Assembly (NCBI RefSeq): GCF_036174265.1
Contig: NZ_CP108055.1
Coordinates: forward strand, 9,610,001 to 9,674,000
Reading direction: 5' to 3'
Length of the DNA stretch: 64,000 bases
Source of the DNA: Streptomyces sp. NBC_00285
GTDB lineage: Bacteria; Actinomycetota; Actinomycetes; Streptomycetales; Streptomycetaceae
Shown here: one piece after another, positions 1 to 7,867 of the stretch
Layout of the letters: every line of letters starts with the position of its first letter
Position numbering within the stretch: the first letter of the stretch is position 1
Made by a program: the position numbers and the translations under genes
The notes under the pieces: model-generated
What the model was told of the DNA's origin: nothing
Seen by the model: only the letters and a program-made list of their open reading frames with translations
Database searches by the model: none

Positions 1-879
1 CAGCCTGCCCTCGCCGTCGACGATGAGGACGCCTTCCCGTACGGCGTGCAGGACCGCGTCGTGGTGCTCGTACATGCGGGTCATCTCGTGCGGTCCCAGA
101 CCGTGCGTCTGACGCAGCAGCCGCCGGCTGACCAGAGCCGTGCCCGCCGTGGCCAGGGCCAGACCCACGGCGGCGGCCGTCAGGAGCAGCGGCAGTTGCT
201 GGTCGGCGGTGCCGCCCACCTTGGCGGTGGTGATGCCGGCCGACACCAGGCCCACGACCTTGCCGTCGGCCGCCTTGATCGGGACGACGGCCTGCACGAG
301 CGGTCCGATGGTGCCCGTGATGTCCTCGGTCACGACGTGCCCGGCCAGCGCGTCCGTGATGTCCCCGACGAACTTCTTGCCGATGCGGTCGGGCTTGGGG
401 TGCGTGTACCGGATGCCGTCGGTGTTCATGACGACGATGAAGTCCACCTCGGTCGCCACCCGGGCCGCCTCGGCGCGCGGCTGGAGCACCGCCGAGGGGT
501 CGGGGCTGCTGAGGGCCGCCACGGTGCCCGGGGCGTTGGCGAAGGCCTCGGCCACGGCGACGGAACGGTTGCGGGCCTCCACCGTGCTGTCGCGCCGCAC
601 CTGGAGCACCAGCGCCCCCACCGCGGCCACGACCAGCAGAAGGACGATCACCACTTGCAGGACGAACACCTGTCCGGCCACACTGCGCCCGCCGAGCGCC
701 GCCCGCAGGGCCCCCTGCCCGCGCGCCGTCCGCTCTGCGTCGCGATCCGTCCGCGTGGGCGAACTGCCCAGGACGGGGCCGTCGTGCCGGTCGTGAGCGC
801 GGTCGGGTGTGTGCGGTGGGCGGGGGCCGTCGGGGCGACGGGCCGACCCGCCCCCGGAGCGGCCCAGGAGTCGGACCAT
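1..879 (-). CDS. CitA/DcuS-like sensor histidine kinase, 3' end outside window
   Basis: The first 293 codons read continuously to the window edge. After a basic, Arg/Pro-rich cytoplasmic N-terminus (residues 1-70), a hydrophobic segment (about 71-93) is followed by an extracytoplasmic region of roughly 130 residues with PAS/Cache character (ATEVDFIVVMNTDGIRYTHP, then KPDRIGKKFVGDI). A second membrane segment lies near 225-250, and the first strands of a cytoplasmic PAS domain (AVREGVLIVDGEGRL) end at the edge. This order matches the CitA/DcuS/DctS family, which senses citrate or C4-dicarboxylates. The kinase core lies outside, so activity cannot be judged. The ATG at 879 is the only ATG after an upstream in-frame stop; the 70-residue N-terminal extension is unusual, and a later GTG start is possible. 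Confidence 0.8.
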   Translation of the reverse strand, partial: MVRLLGRSGGGSARRPDGPRPPHTPDRAHDRHDGPVLGSSPTRTDRDAERTARGQGALRAALGGRSVAGQVFVLQVVIVLLLVVAAVGALVLQVRRDSTVEARNRSVAVAEAFANAPGTVAALSSPDPSAVLQPRAEAARVATEVDFIVVMNTDGIRYTHPKPDRIGKKFVGDITDALAGHVVTEDITGTIGPLVQAVVPIKAADGKVVGLVSAGITTAKVGGTADQQLPLLLTAAAVGLALATAGTALVSRRLLRQTHGLGPHEMTRMYEHHDAVLHAVREGVLIVDGEGRL

Positions 880-1010
880 GTGCCCATGTCTACACTGCTG
901 CGCCGCAGGAGGCGAGGGGCGTCACACGGTGTGACAGAACGGCGACAGACCCTCCCCATCACGTCCTGAATTCACCCCGGCAGCCCCGGCGTGTCCCGGC
1001 GTGTCCCGGC

Positions 1011-1215
1011 GACGCCGACCGGGTGGGCGGGGTCGGGTATCGGGGACGGGGTCGTGCGCAGGGCGGACAGATGCCGCGTTACGGGGGCACGCGCCGGATG
1101 GGCGGATTTCGGGGTACGGGGTTGCACGACGGGTGGGCGGGTGTCGGCCCAGGGGGTTTGCGCGCCGGGCGGCCGGATGCCGGGCTACGGCGTCGCGCGC
1201 CGGGTGGCGAGCAGC
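1011..1215. repeat. degenerate tandem repeats of about 35-39 bp, running into the SpoIIE gene 3' end
   Basis: The 305 bp between the sensor kinase start and the SpoIIE stop codon hold no gene. About five imperfect units share the pattern TACGGGG, then GCGCCGGG(T)GGGCGG, then ATGCCG. The GGGCGG cores fall near 1061, 1100, 1135 and 1167. The last unit overlaps the stop codon of the phosphatase gene (1185-1187) and its final codons. A shorter direct repeat (CGGCGTGTCC twice) lies near 993-1012. The repeats are degenerate, so boundaries are approximate. Confidence 0.5.
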
Positions 1216-3890
1216 AGGGCGATGTCGTCGGGGCGGTCCACGGCGTGCCGGGCGATCGCCGTCAGCCGGTCCGCCACACCCGCGAGGTTCCGGCCGCCCG
1301 TACGGGCGGCGGGCGCACCGGCCTTCGCCAGCGCCACCCGCAGCGCGGTGATCCCCTCGTCGATGTCGACGCCGGGCCGCTCCACCAGCCCGTCCGTGTA
1401 CAACGCCAGGATCGCGCCGGGTTCCATCCGGAGCTCGGTGACCGGGTAGCGGGCCTTCGGGTCCACTCCGAGCACGACCCCGCCGGGCAGGTCCAGGACC
1501 TGGGTACGGCCGTCGGGGCGGCGCAGCAGCGGGGGCGGGTGTCCGGCGCGGGCCGCCTTGGCCACTCCGGTGGCGGGGTCGAGCCGGATGTAGCAGCAGC
1601 TCGCGAACAGTCCGGGGTCGAGGTCGATGAGGAGATGGTTGGTGCTGCTCATCACCTCGTCCGGCGGCCGGTCGCCGAGCGCGAACGCCCTTACCGCGCT
1701 ACGCAGTTGGCCCATGGTGGCCGCTGCCTGCACGCCGTGTCCCTGTACGTCCCCGATGACCAGGGCCAACCCGTCACCTGACTCGACGACGTCGTACCAG
1801 TCGCCGCCGACGTCCATCCCCACGGTTCCCGGCAGATACCGGCCGGTCGTCTCCAGCTGCGGATGCGCCGACAGCCGACGGGGGAGCAGGGCCTGCTGCA
1901 GACCTCGGGCCAGCGCGGACTCCGACTCGTAGCGCCGCGCCTTCTCCAGGGCGTGGGCGATGAGCCCGGCCAGCGCGGTGAGCACCGTGCGTTCCTCGGT
2001 GGTGAAACTGCGCGGCCGGTCGAAGCCGAGGATGCAGGAGCCGACCGGCCGCCCGGAGGCGATCAGCGGCAGAAACGTCCGGGCGCCCTCGGCCGCGTCC
2101 ACGGCGATCCCGGGATAGGCGGCCGTCAGCTGCTGCATCGAGTCGAAGAACAGCGGCCGGCCGCTGGTGAGGGTCTCCACACCGGGCAGGCGCTCATCAA
2201 GGCCCACTCCGTCGAAGGGCGCGAGGAAGCCCTTCGGGAAGCCGGTCTCCCACTCCAGGTACAGATGCCGTTCCTGGAGCAGGTAGATCGCCAGCCGTCG
2301 CCCGCCGAACGCGGGCAGCAGCTCCCGCATCACCACGGCGGACACCTGCCGGGCGGTGACCGCCTCGGTGAGCGCGATGGCCAGGGCGATCGGCCGATAC
2401 AGCGGGGCCAATGGGCTCGCGCCCGCATCGGCCTCGTGTCCTGCGGGACTGTCCGGCACGCGGCTCGCCGGCCGGATCGTGCACGTCAGGCGGTCAGGAC
2501 CGGGATACACGGACACGGCGAGCCAGTCGCCCACGTACGGCTGCGGGGCGGATTCGGCGTCCTGCGCGGAGGACACCGGTTCGGCGATCCCGATGGAGGG
2601 CCGTGGCTCGGCGTCCTGCGCGGCCGGCGACGGGGGCACGCCGGTCTGTCCGGACGGCTTCGACCCGGTGTCGTGTGCAGAAGAAGGGGGTGTGCCGGTC
2701 TGTCCGGAAGGTTGTGGCCCGTTTTCCTGCGCAGCGGAAGGCGACGTGCCGGTCTCGGGGGACGGCTGTGACCCGGTGTCCTGCGCGGACGGCCGTACGA
2801 GATGGAAGTGGACCGGGTCCGGTGCCAGGAGCGCCGCTCGCAGGTGGTCCTCGAAGTCGGGACGGCCCAGCCAGGGCACCGCCTCCCACAGGTCGCGGCC
2901 GACGAGCTCGGCGCGGGGGCGGTCCAGGAGCTGGGCGGCGCGCGGATTCGCGTAGACGACCAGGCCCAGCCGGTCCAGGCAGAACACACCGTCGGGCAGC
3001 AGGTCGGCCGCCGAGTCCGCCGTGGGGGCGGGGCCCGGAGCCACGACGACGCCCCGGACCGCAGGTGCGGAGGGCGGGTCGAAGGCGTTCCAGAGGTCGA
3101 GCAGCCGCAGGGCGCCGTCCTCGGCCCGTAGGTAGAGGGGCAGGGCCGGGGGGCGTCCGGCGGCGGTGTCCCGCATGGTGGCCAGGATCCGGTGCGCGTC
3201 GGAGGGTGCCACGGCGTCGGCGAACGCCTCGACGGTGCCGGGGAACTCGGTGGGCGGTACGCCCAGAAGGGTGTGCAGATCCTCGTCCAGGGTGACGGCG
3301 GTCCCTTTCGGGTCCCACGCGAAGCGCCCGGCGCGCCCCACGGACGTGGAGGCCGTCGGCGGCCGCAGGCACATCGGCGCGCTGTCCCAGGCGACCAGGT
3401 CGGCGTTCTCGTCCTCCAGACCCCGAAGCGCCGCGCCCAGCTCCTGGGCGAGCCGCATCACGCGGTCGCGGTGGGACAGCACGTCGGCGGCGTCGGTGAC
3501 GGCCGGGCGCAGCACGGTCAGCACACCGTAGGTCGTCGAACCGTCCACGACGGGAACGTAGAGCGAGCCGAACTGGAAGGGCAGTCCGGCCGCGAACTGG
3601 GGGTAGCGGCGCATGGTCTCCGTGGCGTTCGGCAGAACCACCTGGACACCGAGCCGGTAGGCGTCGGCGACGGGGAACGGCCGGTCCACGTGCAGCCGCC
3701 ACCAGGGCCGGAAGAGTGGCCCGGGGAGCCCCGCCAGGACGGCGAGCCGTAGCAGCCCGGGCGTGCGGGACCGCAGATAGACCCCTCCGGCGTGGCCACC
3801 GGCCGCACTGATCGCCTCCGTGGAAGCGTCGATCAGCAGCGGCGCCAGCCGCCCGGCCGTGGAGTGTGCGTCCTCGACGCTCCCAGTCAT
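1185..3890 (-). CDS. GAF/PAS-containing SpoIIE-type serine/threonine phosphatase
   Basis: This 901-residue protein ends in a PP2C-like SpoIIE domain: GDWYDVVESGDGLALVIGDV, then HGVQAAATMGQLRSAVRAFA, then ALYTDGLVERPG and RPDDIALLLA, which carry the expected metal-binding aspartates. In front lie an N-terminal GAF-like domain (about 10-170), two PAS domains (about 205-290 and 305-370), a low-complexity stretch (about 368-450) and a second GAF (about 490-640). Such proteins usually dephosphorylate anti-sigma-factor antagonists in the Streptomyces partner-switching network. The low-complexity stretch is built of about five 18-residue Ser/Pro/Gln units and appears to interrupt the second PAS domain. 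The start at 3890 has GAGGTAGG just upstream; a longer frame to 4004 lacks such a site. Confidence 0.9.
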   Translation of the reverse strand: MTGSVEDAHSTAGRLAPLLIDASTEAISAAGGHAGGVYLRSRTPGLLRLAVLAGLPGPLFRPWWRLHVDRPFPVADAYRLGVQVVLPNATETMRRYPQFAAGLPFQFGSLYVPVVDGSTTYGVLTVLRPAVTDAADVLSHRDRVMRLAQELGAALRGLEDENADLVAWDSAPMCLRPPTASTSVGRAGRFAWDPKGTAVTLDEDLHTLLGVPPTEFPGTVEAFADAVAPSDAHRILATMRDTAAGRPPALPLYLRAEDGALRLLDLWNAFDPPSAPAVRGVVVAPGPAPTADSAADLLPDGVFCLDRLGLVVYANPRAAQLLDRPRAELVGRDLWEAVPWLGRPDFEDHLRAALLAPDPVHFHLVRPSAQDTGSQPSPETGTSPSAAQENGPQPSGQTGTPPSSAHDTGSKPSGQTGVPPSPAAQDAEPRPSIGIAEPVSSAQDAESAPQPYVGDWLAVSVYPGPDRLTCTIRPASRVPDSPAGHEADAGASPLAPLYRPIALAIALTEAVTARQVSAVVMRELLPAFGGRRLAIYLLQERHLYLEWETGFPKGFLAPFDGVGLDERLPGVETLTSGRPLFFDSMQQLTAAYPGIAVDAAEGARTFLPLIASGRPVGSCILGFDRPRSFTTEERTVLTALAGLIAHALEKARRYESESALARGLQQALLPRRLSAHPQLETTGRYLPGTVGMDVGGDWYDVVESGDGLALVIGDVQGHGVQAAATMGQLRSAVRAFALGDRPPDEVMSSTNHLLIDLDPGLFASCCYIRLDPATGVAKAARAGHPPPLLRRPDGRTQVLDLPGGVVLGVDPKARYPVTELRMEPGAILALYTDGLVERPGVDIDEGITALRVALAKAGAPAARTGGRNLAGVADRLTAIARHAVDRPDDIALLLATRRATP

Positions 3891-4013
3891 CGGCCCTACC
3901 TCGTCCGTGCGCCGTCCTGCGGGCGACACAGCAAGAATGCGCCACCAGGCCACCGGCCCGCACCCGGGCGGCTCATGTGTATACCTCCCAGCCCCGTTGG
4001 ACAACTGTCGGAC

Positions 4014-4053
4014 GGACTCTTAGTCTAAATATCTAGATCTGGACAATGAGTCC
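4014..4053. promoter_or_regulatory. AT-rich dyad before the DauR-like gene, putative operator
   Basis: In the divergent SpoIIE/DauR-like intergenic region, GGACTC (4014-4019) and GAGTCC (4048-4053) form inverted arms. They flank an AT-rich island that contains the perfect palindrome ATCTAGAT (4031-4038). The position, about 30-65 bp before the GTG at 4081, suits autoregulation by the downstream regulator. This is inference from symmetry only. Confidence 0.35.
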
Positions 4054-4080
4054 AAAGAATCTCGAGGAGGGTACGCGGTC

Positions 4081-4719
4081 GTGGAAGGTGCAGTGGACGG
4101 TGCGGAAGAGCACCTCATCGGGGAGGCCGAGAAGATCGCCACGGCGCTCGGCCGCATGTTCCCGGGGTTGTGCGAGGTCGTGCTGCACGACCTGCGGGAT
4201 CCGCGGCACGCGGTCCGGGCGATCGAGAACAGCCTTTCCGGCCGCCAGGTCGGGGACTCAGCGACGGAGCTCGGACTGGCCCGCATCGCCGACCCCGAGT
4301 ACCCGAGCGTCATCCAGAACTACCCCAACAGGTTCCCCGACGGCCGCCCGGCCAAGAGCACGTCCATCGGGATCAAGAACTCCGCGGGCGAGTACATCGC
4401 GGCCCTCTGCCTGAACCTCGACGTGTCGGTGCTGTCCCCCGTGACGCTCGCGCTGGCCAACCTCGTGGCCACCGGAACCGAGCACCGCGAGCAGCCCCTG
4501 GAGACCCTGCGGGATCGCAATACGCGCGAACTGCGGCGCGTGGTGGAGGAGTTGGCCGCGGAGCGGGCCGCGGCACCGAGGTCGCTCAGCAGACAGGACA
4601 AGAAGGCGCTGGTACGACAGCTCCACCAGGACGGCTACTTCGACTCGCGCGATGCCGCGCAGACCATCGCCGACCTGCTCGGCGTGTCCCGGGCGACCGT
4701 CTACAACTACAGCAAGTGA
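4081..4719 (+). CDS. YheO/DauR-like transcriptional regulator (PAS_6 + HTH_22)
   Basis: This 212-residue regulator has an N-terminal YheO-type PAS-like domain (about 12-125; EKIATALGRMFPGLCEVVLHD near its start). A C-terminal helix-turn-helix of the HTH_22 type follows (about 168-212: LSRQDKKALVRQLHQDGYFD, then ADLLGVSRATVYNYSK). DauR, the D-arginine utilisation repressor, has this layout. The next gene, 58 bp downstream on the same strand, encodes a PLP enzyme of D-amino-acid metabolism, so a substrate-responsive repressor of that gene is likely. The GTG start is preceded by GAGGAGGG about ten bases upstream. Confidence 0.88.
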   Translation: MEGAVDGAEEHLIGEAEKIATALGRMFPGLCEVVLHDLRDPRHAVRAIENSLSGRQVGDSATELGLARIADPEYPSVIQNYPNRFPDGRPAKSTSIGIKNSAGEYIAALCLNLDVSVLSPVTLALANLVATGTEHREQPLETLRDRNTRELRRVVEELAAERAAAPRSLSRQDKKALVRQLHQDGYFDSRDAAQTIADLLGVSRATVYNYSK

Positions 4720-4777
4720 GGAACCTCTCCGACCTGTACCCGGGCCCGGCCCTCCTGAAGAAGACGGACATACTGCT

Positions 4778-5956
4778 GTGACACCCGAGAACCTCCCCGC
4801 AAGCGCCACCGCGCTCACCCTGGCCGACCCCGACACCCCGTTCGCGGTCGTCGACGTCCACCGGACCAGGCGCAACATCGAACGGCTGGCGGCCAGGGCC
4901 GACCGGCTCGGCGTCACCCTGCGTCCCCATGTGAAGACGGCCAAGAGCCTCGACGTCGCCGCCTTGCTGCACGCCGGCGACCGTCACTGCCCGGTCACCG
5001 TCTCCACGCTGGCCGAGGCCGAGGCGTTCGCCGACGGCGGCTACACCGACATCACCTACGCGGTCGGTATCGACCCCCACAAACTCCCGCGTGTCGTCGC
5101 GCTGTTGCGTCGCGGGGTGACTCTGCGTGTCCTGCTGGACAGCGTCGAACAGGCGGAGTCCGTCGCGGACGCGTCCCGCCGTGCCGGATTTCCCGTACCG
5201 GCCCAGATCGAGATCGACTGCGACGGCCACCGCGGCGGCCTCAGGCCCGACGCCCCGGTCCTTGCGAGGATCGGGCACGTCCTGCACGAACAGGGCTGCC
5301 TGGACGGGGTGTTGACGCACGCGGGCGAGTCGTACTTCGCCCGCACCGCGGAGGACCAGCGGCTGGCCGCGAAGAACGAACGCGACAGTGCCGTCGCCGC
5401 GGCCGAGCGACTGCGGGCGGAAGGCCTGCCCGTGGCCACCGTCAGCGTCGGCTCCACCCCCACCGCCCACGCCGCCGACGACCTGAGCGGGGTCACCGAA
5501 CTGCGCGCGGGCAACTACGTGTTCTTCGACCTGGTGATGGCCGGCCTCGGTGTCTGCCGCCTGGAGGATCTCGCCCTGTCGGTCGTCGTCACCGTCATCG
5601 GCCATCGCCCCGAGTACGGGTGGGTCGTCACCGACGGCGGCTGGATGGCCATGTCCCGCGATCGCGGGACCGCCGCCCAGGCACAGGACCAGGGCTACGG
5701 CCTGGTCACCGACCTCGTCGGCAACCTCCTGCCGGGCCTGGTCATGACGGCCGCCAGCCAGGAACACGGCACTCTCACCGCCCGCGAGGGCAGCCACCTG
5801 CCCGACCTGCCGATCGGAACCCGGTTGCGCATCCTGCCCAACCACGCCTGCGCCACCGCGGCCCAGCATCACGGCTACCACGTCGTCGACAGCTCTCGGC
5901 CGGAGAAGGGCGCGCCTGCCGTCGAGGCCGTCTGGAACCGCGTCAGCGGGTGGTGA
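4778..5956 (+). CDS. D-serine dehydratase-like / D-threonine aldolase family PLP enzyme
   Basis: The 392-residue protein has a fold-III (alanine-racemase-like) barrel. The motif TLRPHVKTAKSLDVAALL near residues 47-64 contains the PLP-binding lysine of the DSD1/D-threonine aldolase family. The C-terminal segment ILPNHACATAAQHHGYHVVD carries the His/Cys pair that holds zinc in D-serine dehydratases. Typical substrates are D-serine, D-threonine or related beta-hydroxy D-amino acids; the sequence does not settle which. The GTG at 4778 starts the homologous region; the upstream in-frame extension overlaps the regulator gene and is not conserved-looking. The ribosome site is weak. The C-terminus ends normally (VWNRVSGW), right where a transposase remnant begins. 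Confidence 0.88.
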   Translation: MTPENLPASATALTLADPDTPFAVVDVHRTRRNIERLAARADRLGVTLRPHVKTAKSLDVAALLHAGDRHCPVTVSTLAEAEAFADGGYTDITYAVGIDPHKLPRVVALLRRGVTLRVLLDSVEQAESVADASRRAGFPVPAQIEIDCDGHRGGLRPDAPVLARIGHVLHEQGCLDGVLTHAGESYFARTAEDQRLAAKNERDSAVAAAERLRAEGLPVATVSVGSTPTAHAADDLSGVTELRAGNYVFFDLVMAGLGVCRLEDLALSVVVTVIGHRPEYGWVVTDGGWMAMSRDRGTAAQAQDQGYGLVTDLVGNLLPGLVMTAASQEHGTLTAREGSHLPDLPIGTRLRILPNHACATAAQHHGYHVVDSSRPEKGAPAVEAVWNRVSGW

Positions 5957-6345
5957 TCCCCAGCCGGCAGATAGCCGAGTACGCAGGCCACGGCACGCTG
6001 CATGGGCTCCAGCGGTTGCTGTCATGTGCCAGTGGGATCCGGACCAGATCCGCGACGACCCGCAGGACTATGTGACCGAGCGGCTCGGGCAGCCTGACGG
6101 CCCCTTCGCTACCAAGCCCGACCTGGCACGCGTCATTGTTCAGCGGGCGCTGGACTCTGCTCTGCCGATTGCATGGGTGACCGCGGATGCGGCCTACGGG
6201 CAGGAGTGGCATTTCCGGCGGATGCTGGAGGAAGCAGGTGTCGGCCATGTGCTGGCAGTGCCCAGGTCGCAGCAGGTCAAGTTGCCTGCGAGGAGCTGGC
6301 GTATCGACCATGTCCTGTCCGGTCCCAGGCCGCTGGGATGCTCCC
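5957..6345 (+). pseudogene. IS701-type transposase remnant
   Basis: Three pieces of an IS701-family (DDE_5) transposase are recognisable. The first is SRQIAEYAGHGTLHGLQRLL (from about 5960). After a frameshift near 6024 comes CQWDPDQIRDDPQDYVTERL. After a deletion of roughly 90 codons, which removes the first catalytic Asp region, come FATKPDLARVIVQRALDS and VTADAAYGQEWHFRRMLEEA. Similarity fades after RSWRIDHVL near 6330. The element lacks both ends and is not mobile. It abuts the stop codon of the D-amino-acid enzyme. Confidence 0.8.
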
Positions 6346-7003
6346 GACAGTTCTGGCGGCCACGTGGTTGCCGCTGCCCTGGCGGCTCTGCGGCAGGTGG
6401 GCTCCGGCTGTTGTACATCGGGTGGTGTTGGGGGACCGAACTCGCCTGTGACGCCCGATCGGTGCGCTTTTGCGGTCGTGGTGCCGTCATCGCTCTGTGG
6501 AGACGTCACACCGCACTACTGGGAGCGCGCCCACGACGAGTGCGTCTGTGGGCCGTACTGCTCTCAGCGCATACGGTGGGCCCGCCGCACTGGCGCCGCC
6601 TCCGCTTCGGGACACCACCCACTTGTCATGCCGGAAGGCGACGGACAAAACCCGAAGCCAGCGCTGTGAGGCGGAGCCGGTCAGCCGGGTATGGGCCATG
6701 CCCGTCACCGAACCAACCTGTGACGGGAAGGCGCAGCCCGGTTACGTAGTTCGCCGGGCGGTGAGATCCATCAGATCGGGTCGTCCTCGTCGACGTCACG
6801 GGTGTACAAACACAGCTGTCACGGTGTTCGTCAAACCCGTGATAGAGGACCGCGTCCAACGCATGAGGCGGTGACAGAAACCGGCGGCAGGTCGTGGCGC
6901 CAGGCACCCATGGATCGTCCAAGCCGGGCAGCTGGGTTCGCTGACTGAGTGTCAACCTTTGCCAATGGTTCGCAAGTTGAGACCCTGTGTCGGTCCGGCC
7001 CGA
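6346..7003. other. gene-poor stretch after the transposase remnant
   Basis: I see no convincing gene. A plus-strand frame to 6669 has a Cys-rich end (HYWERAHDECVCGPYC) and moderate third-position GC, but it starts inside the transposase remnant and has no recognisable start signal. The region is probably eroded DNA between the transposon scar and the conservon-like genes. Confidence 0.4.
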
Positions 7004-7012
7004 TGTTATGAT
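7004..7012 (+). promoter_or_regulatory. extended -10 promoter candidate before the cvnC/P450 genes
   Basis: TGTTATGAT at 7004-7012 is an extended -10 element (TGn plus TATGAT). TTGAGA lies at 6977-6982, but 24 bp upstream, which is too far for a standard -35. A start near 7019 would give a leader of about 140 nt to the first remnant frame at 7158. Confidence 0.35.
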
Positions 7013-7157
7013 CTCGGCACTTGTCAAGCGGTGGGGTGGGGCGCGAACGACTGCATGACCGTCGGGCGCCTACCTGGAATCGGGTATCGCCCGTTGGGTG
7101 CTCCACTCGCGTCGATGAGATCAAGCGGTTGACCCTCAGCCCTCCGAAGAGAGTCAT

Positions 7158-7343
7158 ATGGGGCACTACACTGAAGACCCGACATCTTGGGTCGTGCTTG
7201 CCGAATTCCCCGTGACTACCGCCTCCGTCGCTTGGCGAGGCGGGAAATCTGGAGCTCTGCTTCAACGGTCTCAGGTTGGCAAATTCGGTGCCCATGGGTG
7301 GACATTGACCGTTCGCGGCGGGATCCCCGGGTCGGTGTCATGA
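7158..7343 (+). pseudogene. 61-codon remnant, probably of cvnA/cvnB
   Basis: The short frame starts after GAAGAGAG with MGHYTEDPTSWVVLAEF. It resembles the start of the intact CvnA at 24770, MTSLFEDPLMWVLLVIV, which has an almost identical ribosome site (GAAGAGAG). Its end (FGAHGWTLTVRGGIPGS) loosely resembles CvnB (FDGGWIFLIAGGSGS). Its stop codon overlaps the start of the next gene as ATGA, exactly as cvnB overlaps cvnC in the intact conservon. My reading is that a large deletion removed most of cvnA and cvnB and left the ends. The similarity is short, so this is an inference. Confidence 0.45.
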
Positions 7344-7720
7344 CTGAATTCCGCTTGGATCCCGGCGAGTCAGCAGAGTTTGTTCGGCTTTATGTCGTCA
7401 CGCAAGGGCGGAAACTTTCCGGGGGGACGCAGCTTCCGCTCACCGCGTTCGTCGCGACCGTCGAGGGTAAGCAGCATCTCCCGAGCCGGTTGTCACCCGA
7501 AGAAAAGCACATCCTTCAGCTGTGCCAGGGTGGCTGCCTATCGGTGGCTGAAGTAGCGGGGCACACCAGCCAGTTACCGCTGAGCGTGGTGAGAACTTTT
7601 CTTGCTTCGTTACTCGAAACCGGATACATCACGGTTCGCCAGTCAAGGGCTGACGGGGTGGGATCCGGCGCACAAACTCTCCGGCATGTCCTGGGTGGCC
7701 TTGAGGCTAAATTCGGGTGA
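7340..7720 (+). CDS. DUF742 protein, CvnC-like
   Basis: This 126-residue protein matches the CvnC at 26352 in length and layout. FVRLYVVTQGRKLSGG corresponds to FVRSYVITGGRRLPSD. LCQGGCLSVAEVAGH corresponds to LCSGGYLSVAEVAGHLGLP, the winged-helix-like part. The C-terminus HVLGGLEAKFG corresponds to KVLHGLETLNIG. DUF742 proteins are conservon components that work with a CvnA kinase-like protein, a roadblock protein and a CvnD GTPase; here only a P450 neighbour survives. The ATG at 7340 overlaps the stop of the preceding remnant, so translation was probably coupled. The region is less GC-rich than its surroundings. Confidence 0.85.
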   Translation: MTEFRLDPGESAEFVRLYVVTQGRKLSGGTQLPLTAFVATVEGKQHLPSRLSPEEKHILQLCQGGCLSVAEVAGHTSQLPLSVVRTFLASLLETGYITVRQSRADGVGSGAQTLRHVLGGLEAKFG

Positions 7721-7867
7721 ACCCTGGCGTCGCTCGAACGGGGCGCTGGCCATTTCGGGGGCTCCAAAGGCCTGAGGGTACTTCTCGTTATTCAATCGCG
7801 GCACTGAGATGAAGAGACGCATGCCCAGCCGCTCACATTTTTTGTACATGAGTGATCAGGAGTAAAA

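Noticed and set aside
4586..6025. A 479-codon minus-strand frame opposite the D-amino-acid enzyme
   Set aside because: It is antisense to a gene with clear family motifs; long antisense frames are expected in high-GC DNA. The same applies to frames opposite GH95, GH97, GH141, araA and the ABC ATPase.
6187..6669. Possible small Cys-rich gene after the transposase remnant
   Set aside because: It starts inside the transposase remnant in a different frame, has no ribosome site, and only the last 70 residues look protein-like. It is mentioned under the gene-poor stretch only.
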